DNA from: Cymbomonas tetramitiformis
Lineage: Eukaryota; Chlorophyta; Pyramimonadophyceae; Pyramimonadales; Pyramimonadaceae
Assembly: GCA_001247695.2 (NCBI GenBank)
Contig: LGRX02034240.1
Span: forward strand, 1-64,000
DNA: 64,000 nt
Direction of reading: 5' to 3'
Both the position numbers and the translations under genes were made by a program. Every line of letters begins with the position of its first letter. Position 1 is the first letter of the stretch. Under the pieces are notes generated by a model, which was given only the letters and a program-made list of their open reading frames with translations, was not told where the DNA came from and ran no database searches. Shown here piece after piece: positions 35,092 to 43,123 of the stretch.

Positions 35092-37460
35092 GGCGAAGTC
35101 ACCACGGCATCACAAATACCATACTTCTCCTTCCATGCACGATAGTTACCTGGCTGGAGCGCGTCATGCGCCTCAGACCAACCCAGCTGAGAATTCCAGT
35201 CATTATTCATAAACCTCAACTGCGGCCATTGCTCCACCATCACCTCACTGATGACCCCAGTGCCTGCCCACGGGTCCCACACGCCATCGATGGACTTCCA
35301 GTCCACCTCTGTCGCCAAGCGCCTCACCTCGGAGGGCACTGTGATGACCAGCTCAAGCCCCCACTGCAGCGCGCTAGCTTCTCGCACCTGAGCCTTGGTC
35401 ATATGTCTCAATTCTCCTCGCTTTTCAACTTCTTCTTCAGACAAAGCAGGCACACGAGGTGCATCCCTCAACTGCCTTGCCATAGTCTTCTGTTCTCGGT
35501 ACTTCTTGCTCAGCACCGTGCGATGCCCTTCGTTCCAGTGCCCTGGCATGAAGATCTGCACGGCCTTAGAGAGCTTGTCCTGCCTGCCCCAATCAATCTG
35601 ATCTGGCACGCCAAAGAACATGTCCTTCTCCTCCAATAGCATCTCTCTTGATGAGATGGCATGCCATGGCTGAAATTTGTCTCCCTTCACCACACGACGG
35701 GGACCCACGTCTGCTGGCAGCAGGCGCATTTCTGAGGACAGCTTCTCGTTCAATTGCTGCTCCTTCATGCCCAGTCTGTCCTCCAGGACACCAGAGCTCT
35801 TGTCTTCCTGGGTCTGCACCTCAGCGTTAGCAGCTTGCATCCCCGTGCCTGAGCACCTGGGACATAGCCACTCGCCTTCTGGTACTTCATCCAGTGCTGG
35901 GGTAAGACACCACAAGTGGTACCCCCTGTTGCATGCGTCGCACAACAACATCTCTGCTTCCCCATCAGTCTTCCTGCACACTTCACATGCTAGGTGCTTG
36001 CTGGGAACGGCTGCACTGCAGTCATACTGGTCCTTCACCTGTAGGTGACATGGCGCGATGCTCTGCACGGTGCTCTTCTCTCTTAACTTGGCGGCGTCCT
36101 CAAGCACCACCACACCATCTCGCTGTATCTTGACCAGCTTCAGAATGGCGGACTTGGTCGCGACTTCCATGCCGCTGCGAGGCTTCTGTCTGATGTAGAC
36201 AAAGTCACCCACCTTAAACTGGTGTGGCCTAGGCTCAATACCACCACCCCTTCTTCCTTCGTAATGTAGAGTATCACGATGTTGTGCAACCTCCAGGCTG
36301 CAACCAGCGTGCACCATCAGTCGCTTCACCACCTCTGCTCTCAAGAGGAGATCCTTGACCCGAGCGTCCTTGTCATCCTTGACCTCTGGACTGAAGTCTA
36401 TACTGGGCGCTTGCTTCAAATCTGGCGGCACCACTGCCTCTTGGGCAAATAGCAAAGTGAACGGCGCCACTCCTGTGGACTCTTGACGTGCTGCATTATA
36501 GCTCAGCACGAGTGGCCAGAGCTGCTCGTCCCACTCATAGTCGAGGCCCTTCTCCAAGGCGATCTTCTTGAAGCAGAACTTCATCGTGCGCACCACTCGC
36601 TCAGTGAGCCCATTGCCTTCTGGTGAGTCTGGCGAGGTGACTCGTCTGTCTATCAGACAGTCTCTGCATAACTGCTTGAACTCGCCCTCGAACTCTTTGC
36701 CTCCATCCACCAAGCACTCTGCTGGCGCGCCGAACACAGCCAGGACATGACTGCGAAATGCCGCTGCGATGGCCCTTGCCTCCTTGTCAGGAATGGGCAC
36801 GCAGACTATGAATCTGGTGTAGTGCTCGGTCATGATGAGCTTCCTGTTGTTGCCCGCCTTGGTCTGTCTCCTTGAAGGCCATGCCAGGTCCAGCGACCAC
36901 CGATACATGAATGACACGATCTCGAGGGGGGACAAACACGCCTCCTCTCTTGCATAGTGAGTTTTCACGCGCTGACAGGTTTCACACTGAGTAACCACGG
37001 CCTCAACGTCCTTCTTCAGGTCGGCCCACCAATGGCGCTGCCACAGAAGATGCTGCGTGCGTCTTATGCCCCAATGGCCAGTTCTGGAGTGGTATTCTTT
37101 AACCAGTGCAAGACGGTCAGCAGGCTTGGGTATTCTTACTTCCTTGCCTGACAGCGTGATCATGTAGATCTCGTCCGTCGCCTCATCCCATCGATGTCGT
37201 GCTGCGCGTCTCCTCACACGACGAACTCCATCCTCTGGCAACCTCACGCTGCCATTGGACTTCAACCATCTGAGGCACCATGCATCATCATGCACATCTC
37301 GATGCTTGTCACGGTCAGCCTGCTGCTCGGCCACACTGGCCATCAAGTCCGCGAACCTGGTGGTGCACGCCAACCTGGGGAGTCTCATCTCCGCATCTTT
37401 GGCAGGCGGACTCCAAGCAGGCACATCAACGCGCGCTGCTGGAGTTGCGCCCTCCTTCAC
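34962..37460 (-). CDS. Integrase, PHD finger and class-I methyltransferase-like region of ORF2
   Basis: 832 residues from the first Met; the frame opens further upstream through a lysine (AAG) tract at 37519-37547. The integrase has the HHCC zinc cluster (H124, H129, C159, C162) and catalytic D191, D252, E287 in DLAWP, VDGGKEF and LTERVV, followed by an SH3-like KVGDFVYIRQ segment (416-470) usual in gypsy integrases. A C4HC3 PHD finger follows (C492, C495, C507, C510, H515, C518, C533, C536), a fold that reads histone H3 tails. Residues 700-820 carry DPWAGTG (729-735), NNDWN and VTSPWF (787-792), the SAM-binding and catalytic-loop signatures of amino-methyltransferases (N6A/N4C type). SPWF departs from the usual [DNS]PP[YFW], so activity is uncertain. 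Integration and chromatin targeting in the nucleus are the expected roles. Confidence 0.85.
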   Translation of the reverse strand: MKEGATPAARVDVPAWSPPAKDAEMRLPRLACTTRFADLMASVAEQQADRDKHRDVHDDAWCLRWLKSNGSVRLPEDGVRRVRRRAARHRWDEATDEIYMITLSGKEVRIPKPADRLALVKEYHSRTGHWGIRRTQHLLWQRHWWADLKKDVEAVVTQCETCQRVKTHYAREEACLSPLEIVSFMYRWSLDLAWPSRRQTKAGNNRKLIMTEHYTRFIVCVPIPDKEARAIAAAFRSHVLAVFGAPAECLVDGGKEFEGEFKQLCRDCLIDRRVTSPDSPEGNGLTERVVRTMKFCFKKIALEKGLDYEWDEQLWPLVLSYNAARQESTGVAPFTLLFAQEAVVPPDLKQAPSIDFSPEVKDDKDARVKDLLLRAEVVKRLMVHAGCSLEVAQHRDTLHYEGRRGGGIEPRPHQFKVGDFVYIRQKPRSGMEVATKSAILKLVKIQRDGVVVLEDAAKLREKSTVQSIAPCHLQVKDQYDCSAAVPSKHLACEVCRKTDGEAEMLLCDACNRGYHLWCLTPALDEVPEGEWLCPRCSGTGMQAANAEVQTQEDKSSGVLEDRLGMKEQQLNEKLSSEMRLLPADVGPRRVVKGDKFQPWHAISSREMLLEEKDMFFGVPDQIDWGRQDKLSKAVQIFMPGHWNEGHRTVLSKKYREQKTMARQLRDAPRVPALSEEEVEKRGELRHMTKAQVREASALQWGLELVITVPSEVRRLATEVDWKSIDGVWDPWAGTGVISEVMVEQWPQLRFMNNDWNSQLGWSEAHDALQPGNYRAWKEKYGICDAVVTSPWFAALDIAFPLAVMASRVVACVHVPSYYLTDMTESRARTSDD

Positions 37461-37518
37461 GAAGTGGCTCTCGTGCCTCTGGCGATACTGCTCGATGACG
37501 TAGAGCTGCCACTCCTTC

Positions 37519-37547
37519 TTCTTCTTCTTCTTCTTCTTCTTCTTGGT
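37519..37547 (-). repeat. AAG microsatellite (lysine tract)
   Basis: About ten AAG triplets between the DNMT-like domain and the integrase. In the integrase frame they encode Lys, in a neighbouring frame Glu. With the frame change near 37640 this makes the exact linker uncertain. Confidence 0.8.
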
Positions 37548-37630
37548 TCCAGCCTTCTGTCGCTGGGCCCCAATTCCTTCTGCGCCTTTTTGCCCTTTGT
37601 GAGCACATTATCTGCAGCTTCTCCTCCCAG

Positions 37631-38467
37631 TCACGGTGACTCATCACTCATGGTCTTCGCCACCTGCTGAGTATATGCGTTCGAATTCTCAACCCATTCC
37701 GCCAGCAAAGCTTGCCTCTGCTGAAGGTCCGACCTCGCGTGGTCTGCCCAGTTGTTGTCTACAGCGATAGGCTGTCCTGGGGAATTCTCCGCCTCCGAGG
37801 ACTCCTCGCTGTGAGGAAGCCCCTTCCTGCTTGCTTCTGCGACCGCCATCAACAGTTCCATAGCCCTGCGATCCATGGCCAGGCCCAGAATGCTTGCCAA
37901 TTCTACGTCGTTCAGGCCATCGGCCATGCGTAGCTCACTTGCGCTGTAGCCCATGGCTCGCGCCTTCTCGTCGAGGTTCACCTCTCGGGACTCTTCCTCG
38001 ATGTCCTCATCGTTCTGGTTGCGCACCACGGTGCCCATCCTTGCTTTCCTGAATGCTCTTGACCCTTGCGTCGCCATGATGGTGGGAAGAGCCCTTAGCG
38101 GTTCTCCCACCACGTTCACCACGTAGTGAGGCGCGCGGTCTGTTCTTATCACTGGCCTGGGCTGCCAGCCCTCGCACAGGATTGACGATACGACTCGTCC
38201 TTCTGGTCTCGCCACCTTGCTCATCACGGAGCGAAACTGGTGGATCTGGAACAAGTTGCTCCAATACGCTCGCAACCGATGTGCGTAAGCGCCTGCTTGT
38301 GCTGCGTCAAAGGACACTGGTCGGCCAATGACGCTGGCAATGTACGGGAATACTTCGTCCCTGATCTTGGTCCCTGGTCTGTGCGACAATGGGGACACGT
38401 TCTCCAGGATGTATCCTGGGGGCTTCTGCTGCTGTAGCTGCTGCAGCGTGGATACAGTAAGGCTCAC
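37631..38467 (-). CDS. C-terminal half of DNMT3-like cytosine-5 methyltransferase
   Basis: Contains PPGYILENV (E22-N23-V24), the motif VI ENV that activates the target cytosine, and AYAHRLRAYWSNLF (60-73), matching motif VIII of DNMT3 enzymes (HRxRYFWGNL). A T-rich LPTIMATQGSRAF segment corresponds to the DNMT3 motif near the target-recognition domain, and LNDVELASILGLAMDRRAM resembles motifs IX-X. The first six codons lie in the inserted 38455-39350 transposon; the true continuation upstream is 39353. Joining through one TA gives ...YEVVRLL then STLQQL in the same frame, as in DNMT3. After residue 278 the frame ends and shifts toward the integrase. Confidence 0.8.
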   Translation of the reverse strand: MSLTVSTLQQLQQQKPPGYILENVSPLSHRPGTKIRDEVFPYIASVIGRPVSFDAAQAGAYAHRLRAYWSNLFQIHQFRSVMSKVARPEGRVVSSILCEGWQPRPVIRTDRAPHYVVNVVGEPLRALPTIMATQGSRAFRKARMGTVVRNQNDEDIEEESREVNLDEKARAMGYSASELRMADGLNDVELASILGLAMDRRAMELLMAVAEASRKGLPHSEESSEAENSPGQPIAVDNNWADHARSDLQQRQALLAEWVENSNAYTQQVAKTMSDESP

Positions 38468-39350
38468 GTATAAGAAACTCCACCTATAAGAAAGCAGCCG
38501 CTGGAATTTTCGCGAAATTTTAAGAAAGCACTTAAGAAAGAGCCGCTGGATTTTTCGGCAAAATTGATGTCGATTTAAGAAAAATCACGCTGGAAATTTG
38601 TGGTATATGCTCCAAATTATGTATATTTAAGAAAGCGGGTGGCTGGCTTGAGGACCTGTACAATATATCCCGGTTTTGACCATATAAAGTGGAGTATTGA
38701 TTAAATCTAAATGGCCAGAACCTGCGAGTCAAGAGTGAGATCTGCAGTAGGAATGGCGGGGCTTTCTTCCACGCTGAGAGAGCCTGAATCTTCGACTTGG
38801 ATGGGGTGTGTTCTGTCCAAGAGCACACGCTTCTGCGCGCCATATTATTCCTCTATGTCTAAAATCTCTTCGTCCAAAAACTGTTTGAGCTCTTTGAGCT
38901 CATCGACAAGATCTTGTCGCAGATCATAATCGCTGTGGGGATCCTTGCGAAAGAGTTTGGCCTTTTCATTTTTAAAGTCTGCACTTGTGATATACTCGCG
39001 GTCGAGCAGTAATTTTAGGCGTCGCAGCAGACCTTTTTTTGCTGCGTCCATTGGGAAAGTCAACTGAGCATGAAAGAAGACACTGTACAGTATTAAGAAA
39101 GTGTTTCGCTGCAAGATTTCGGCCACAACTCGGCCACGTGTCGGAATAAGAAAATCGTACGCTGGGAAACTAATGGTTGAAATCTGATCCCCGATTAAGA
39201 AAAATCTGACGCCCTCGGAGCACCCGGATAGCCCAGATTTTGCTTCAAATTAGAAACCGCGAATCGCTACGAATATTTCTGGACCGCTCGATTTAAGAAA
39301 GCCAGCCGCTACCCCCACGGCCCGGTTTTCTTATATGTGAGCCTTTACTG
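38455..39350. mobile_element. 896-bp TIR transposon with TA duplication inside the DNMT gene
   Basis: The ends are inverted repeats of about 25 bp (CAGTAAGGCTCACGTATAAG and CAGTAAAGGCTCACATATAA), flanked by TA at 38453-38454 and 39351-39352, the duplication of Tc1/mariner/pogo-type elements. Subterminal TTAAGAAA words followed by CGCTGGAA-like sequence repeat at least four times inside the left end and three times in reverse order inside the right, typical of transposase-binding sites. No full transposase fits; it is non-autonomous. Removing it restores the methyltransferase frame. Confidence 0.85.
38845..39126 (-). CDS. Small hypothetical ORF in the TA-flanked transposon
   Basis: 93 codons, Lys/Glu/Leu-rich, ending FLDEEILDIEE. 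An internal Met at residue 26 (MDAAKKGLLRRL) gives a 68-residue, probably helical, acidic-tailed peptide. It may be a fragment of a transposase. No family recognised. Confidence 0.3.
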   Translation of the reverse strand: MAEILQRNTFLILYSVFFHAQLTFPMDAAKKGLLRRLKLLLDREYITSADFKNEKAKLFRKDPHSDYDLRQDLVDELKELKQFLDEEILDIEE

Positions 39351-40676
39351 TAGAAGCCGAACCACTTCATAAAATAATTTGCTATGCCTGCCATCCAGGC
39401 CTGTAAGCGTTCCAGCAGGGGAGAGATCCTGGCATGGGAACCCACACACCATGACCCACTGACGTCCTCGAAGAGCTCCTGCCCGTATGAAGTCGGCGCT
39501 CGTCATGTCGCGCAGATCTTGGGGTAGGGCCCCAAATTCTACTGCACTGGGCGAAATGAGGTCAGGGTATCGTCGCAGCAACGCCGTACACCTGGCTCTG
39601 GCCACTGTCTGACTGCTCGGTGATATGTCTTGATACAGGTATCGATCCACCTTCATGCCACTGCGGAGCAACATCTCCAGACCAGCACAAAGGCCTCCAC
39701 ATGGCTCATAGCACACCACGCCTTCCTCTCGAGCTTGCGAGAAGAACCGCTTGCTCAACACCCTGGTGTCCACCTTCTCAGGCTTCAAGATGCGTTCGCC
39801 TTCGAAGTACTCATTGCTGTATACAGCGGGGCTTCCTTCGCCATGCGTGCCTCGTGTGGGTCGCACCAGGCTCAGCGCTTTCCAAGCCGCCCTCGCTAGC
39901 CTTCCAGAGTCGGTCACCAATTCGGGTGGGTCAGTGTCGAACATGACCCCATGATGGCACTCCAATTCCTCCTGGTGATGCAAATCGAATAGACGATGCA
40001 CTGGTCCCGTGCCCAGCTGCTCCACGGCAGCCCTCTTGCAGTAGTTGTCAACCTGCACCTCTGGCGTGGCCTCTTCCCCTGGGGAAACATCCCCAGCCAG
40101 CATGAAGCACAGGTGGTCGCAGAAGTCCTTCATGCGAACTTCCCCCACGCCTGCGTGAAGCGCAGTCACCTTTTCTCTCTCATGCCTTGCCCCAGTCTCG
40201 TCCATCGTGGACGGTAACGGGTAGCGAGATGGCACGTCAGCGTTGCTGTTCTTAGCTCCTGGGCGATACTGCACCGTGAAGTCGAACTCCTGCAAGCTGA
40301 TTGCCCAGCGCAGGTGCTGACCCTGAAGATCAGCCTTCTCCATCAAAGTGGTGAGCGGCGAGTGGTCAGTTACCAGCGTGAAGTGTACGCCATGCAGGTA
40401 CTGTCTCAACGTGCGCACTGCCCACACCACTGCAAGCATCTCACCCTTGAAGCTAGCGTACTGCCTCTCTGTCTTGCTCAGGGATCGACTGATTGCCATG
40501 CAAATGTACTCCTTCCCATTGTCATCCTTCTGGCCCAGCACTGCGCCAATGCCATAGGTGCTCCAATCGGTGTACAATATGAGGGGTCTGTCGTCGAGTC
40601 GATTGGCCTCAGACATCTCCCAGAGCAGAGCGCATCCTTCAGCTCCTGGAGCGCTTGGTCTTGATCCTTCCCCCAA
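39345..40676 (-). CDS. RNase H and N-terminal half of DNMT3-like methyltransferase (ORF2)
   Basis: Residues 30-150 are a gypsy-type RNase H: LYTDWSTYGIGAVLG (first Asp), KGEMLAVVWAVRTLRQY (Glu) and LVTDHSPLTTL (Asp). After a linker (about 190-300) comes the methyltransferase: VVCYEPCGGLCAGLEML (motif I, SAM binding), GMKVDRYLYQDI (compare the VDRY block of DNMT3), and GFPCQDLS with the catalytic P414-C415-Q416 of motif IV. The final Gln lies in the inserted transposon. The start Met is not the native start: the RT frame (40478-42820) flows into this one after a frame change near 40600. C5 methylation of element or flanking DNA is the expected activity; it needs SAM. Confidence 0.88.
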   Translation of the reverse strand: MGEGSRPSAPGAEGCALLWEMSEANRLDDRPLILYTDWSTYGIGAVLGQKDDNGKEYICMAISRSLSKTERQYASFKGEMLAVVWAVRTLRQYLHGVHFTLVTDHSPLTTLMEKADLQGQHLRWAISLQEFDFTVQYRPGAKNSNADVPSRYPLPSTMDETGARHEREKVTALHAGVGEVRMKDFCDHLCFMLAGDVSPGEEATPEVQVDNYCKRAAVEQLGTGPVHRLFDLHHQEELECHHGVMFDTDPPELVTDSGRLARAAWKALSLVRPTRGTHGEGSPAVYSNEYFEGERILKPEKVDTRVLSKRFFSQAREEGVVCYEPCGGLCAGLEMLLRSGMKVDRYLYQDISPSSQTVARARCTALLRRYPDLISPSAVEFGALPQDLRDMTSADFIRAGALRGRQWVMVCGFPCQDLSPAGTLTGLDGRHSKLFYEVVRLLQ

Positions 40677-42820
40677 GCTCCCTTGATATCGGTAATCTCT
40701 TTCTTGAGCAGGTCGTTGAGAGGGCGAGCCATCTCAGAGTAGTTCGGCCCTCCTGGCTCACCCACTAAGCCCTTATTATAGTTCATCATGCCCAAGATGG
40801 ACCGAAGTCCCGTCTTGTCCTGCGGCCTCGGAAGCTCCTGGATGGCCTTGCACTTCGCTTCCTGCGCGCCAATGGAGTTATGCCCAATGCGGTAACCCAG
40901 AAAGTCCACCGTGGCTGCACCAAAGGTGCTCTTGCCTGCGTGCAATCTTATGCCAGCGTCCCCCAATGTGCGCAACACGTCCTCGACGTCCTTCAGATGT
41001 TGCTCAGGCGTGGAGTCAGTGTAGACCACTACGTCATCAACGTACGCCACAGTGCAATGCTGCAGATGACGTAACTCGTAGTCCATGATTCTCACAAACG
41101 CAGATGTTGATCCAGCAGCCCCAAAGGGCATCGAAGTGTACTGGTACAACTGGTTCTTCCACCAGAATGCCGTTTTGCTCCTGTCCTCTTCCGTAGCCAT
41201 GGGAATCTGATGGAAGGCTTTGGTGGCATCCAGCGTGGTCTTGAACTTGGCCTTCGCCACCTTCTGGTAGAGCTCCTCTGGTCGATGTGGCAGAGTGTTA
41301 TCCTTGAGGGAGTGTCGATTGACGCCCCTAAGGTCCACGCAGAAGCGAGTCTGGGTCCACAGGCCAGTCGCATGATCCTTCTTACCAGCCACGACGACGT
41401 TGCTCGCATGTCTGCAATGCTTGGCTGCAGGCTCAATGAAGCCATATTCCAGCAATTCCTTGCAGTGGATGTCAATGATCTCTTGTTCGCCCGGGCTGTA
41501 CTTCCTGGGTCTCTGGTAAGCAGCCTTGGACTCGTCCACAAAAGGAATGGAGAACGTGTTGTGCTCTGCCTTGCCCTTGTAGTCTGTCAGGTCGTGAGGG
41601 CTGTTGGCGAAAGTGCCCTTGCATCTGCGAAGGACAGCTCGCATTTCTTCCCAGTGCTCCTCCTTGAAGTCAGGATGCCCTCCAAACGTGGCATTGAGCT
41701 CAGTGTCGAGCCACGCTGCCTCGTCTTTGGTCACAGTGGTGTCGCCCAGAGGTTGAAGCTCGTCCAGCACGGTATACGGCAAGACCTCATCCTGCTCCGC
41801 GACATTGGCCTGCCAACCCGGCTCCCATTGCCTCGACGATTGCTGAGCCTCCCAAGAAGTGCAGAGTGACGCACTCCAGGCACTCCGCGTGGGTGACGTG
41901 ACGCCATGCGCAGGCATGTTCTCCGTCAATGCACCAGCAACCCACAGGATTCCGCACAAAAGCAGAAAAAATCGCAAAATTCTGTTGAACCGCACTGCGG
42001 CTACCGGCGAGTTCGAGGCGAAGAAGCACGCCATTACTCTCCACCCCCCGTGCACCAAGCGAGAACTCCCACCAGCAGCAGTGGAGACCACCAGCGCAAG
42101 GACAATCACCAGGTAGGCGGCCTGCGCGACACGATGAAGCTGGAGATTTCGCCGAAGCTGCGCCCAACGCGCTGCAAAGCGAGGCTTATCCAACCTGGCC
42201 GGCAAAGCGGGCAGGCGCACACGGCCCAGCAAGAAAACTTGGGACCAGCGCAAGGATGGGACAGTCCACCCCCGGCCATCTCGGACGTCACGTACGTCCA
42301 GAGGGACACCCACGGCACAAGAAGCGTGGTGCGCCCCATCCTCCGCATAAATACCAGCGCAGACCCAGAGCCAGGCGAGGACCACGAGGAGAAGGGCTGC
42401 GGCACACTGCGACCAGCATGCCAGGGAAACGACCACCCCCCGGAGGGGTACCACCATCCAACCTTCTGCACGAACACGGTGTACGCCAGCATAGACACCT
42501 GTGGTGCGTACGACAAGGAGCCCAACGTACCAGACATAAGCGAGGGCCCATAGGACCCAAACGTCATAGCATGCACGACGGGGATAACGTCGAGCAACTG
42601 ACCACCATAGCGGCAGCGAGTCCCAAAGCGAGGCCACGCAGCGCCCCCACCATACCTGAAAGGGGCACCACGACAGGCGCCACGCCACTGCTTCAAACAT
42701 CGCCCAAACGGCGACCATGGGCATGGGACCTCGTCCCAGCCACCACCAAACCACTGCACTGCCTGCAAGCGAGATACACGCCTGCAGCACACCCGGGCTC
42801 ATGCGGACTGCAGGGAACAT
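40478..42820 (-). CDS. ORF2 N-terminus: multi-pass membrane-like region plus reverse transcriptase
   Basis: The native start is probably the ATG at 42802 (MSPGVLQACISLAG), which copy 2 shares (MRPGVLRAFLTLAG at 54950); the six codons before it come from a MITE. The first about 300 residues hold six or seven hydrophobic stretches (for example QCAAALLLVVLAWLWVCAGI, AYLVIVLALVVSTAAGG, ILRFFLLLCGILWVAGAL). The RT follows: FCVDLRGVNRHSL, TTLDATKAFHQIP, YTSMPFGAAGSTSAF and AYVDDVVVYT with YVDD at 593-596, then FLGYRIG, all typical of Ty3/gypsy RT. The tail after PRPIDS is out of frame; RNase H continues in 39345-40676. A hydrophobic segment fused in front of RT is not part of the standard gypsy layout. 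Confidence 0.85.
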   Translation of the reverse strand: MFPAVRMSPGVLQACISLAGSAVVWWWLGRGPMPMVAVWAMFEAVAWRLSWCPFQVWWGRCVASLWDSLPLWWSVARRYPRRACYDVWVLWALAYVWYVGLLVVRTTGVYAGVHRVRAEGWMVVPLRGVVVSLACWSQCAAALLLVVLAWLWVCAGIYAEDGAHHASCAVGVPLDVRDVRDGRGWTVPSLRWSQVFLLGRVRLPALPARLDKPRFAARWAQLRRNLQLHRVAQAAYLVIVLALVVSTAAGGSSRLVHGGWRVMACFFASNSPVAAVRFNRILRFFLLLCGILWVAGALTENMPAHGVTSPTRSAWSASLCTSWEAQQSSRQWEPGWQANVAEQDEVLPYTVLDELQPLGDTTVTKDEAAWLDTELNATFGGHPDFKEEHWEEMRAVLRRCKGTFANSPHDLTDYKGKAEHNTFSIPFVDESKAAYQRPRKYSPGEQEIIDIHCKELLEYGFIEPAAKHCRHASNVVVAGKKDHATGLWTQTRFCVDLRGVNRHSLKDNTLPHRPEELYQKVAKAKFKTTLDATKAFHQIPMATEEDRSKTAFWWKNQLYQYTSMPFGAAGSTSAFVRIMDYELRHLQHCTVAYVDDVVVYTDSTPEQHLKDVEDVLRTLGDAGIRLHAGKSTFGAATVDFLGYRIGHNSIGAQEAKCKAIQELPRPQDKTGLRSILGMMNYNKGLVGEPGGPNYSEMARPLNDLLKKEITDIKGAWGKDQDQALQELKDALCSGRCLRPIDSTTDPSYCTPIGAPMALAQCWARRMTMGRSTFAWQSVDP

Positions 42821-43090
42821 ATCAAACTTTTATGTCGTACGGCCAACACTCAAAATTTCCATCGGCCAAGTTTCGGCCATCTCGGCCAAAATCTAAAATT
42901 GCCCGCCGCAGGCGCAAAATTTTAATTTTAAGTATGACAATATGTCAAAAATCGATAAAATTTTGGAAATTTATCGATTTTCCCCTCAATGCGACTCGGC
43001 CCATCCGCAACTTTTCCTTCGGCCCGCCTTCGGCCCGGGCCTCCGTGACACGGCCCCGGGCCGGCCAATCCCAGGAAGATATCTTCCCTG
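42811..43090. mobile_element. 280-bp MITE between ORF1 and ORF2 of copy 1
   Basis: Ends CAGGGAACATATC and GATATCTTCCCTG form 13-bp inverted repeats (one mismatch), with CTG on both sides as a 3-bp duplication. Copy 2 lacks the insertion at the same place (54935-54965). The interior contains GCCGCAGGCGCAAAATTTTA followed by AGTATG, a motif shared with 32045-32090. It lies in the leader between the ORF1 stop and the ORF2 ATG. Confidence 0.75.
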
Positions 43091-43123
43091 CTGGCAGCCC
43101 ACGGCCACAGCGTCGGTCGTGTG

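Noticed and set aside
41092..42792. Alternative frames opposite or beside the RT gene (219, 228, 339 residues)
   Set aside because: They are shadows of the ORF2 frame, which has RT motifs and is conserved in copy 2.
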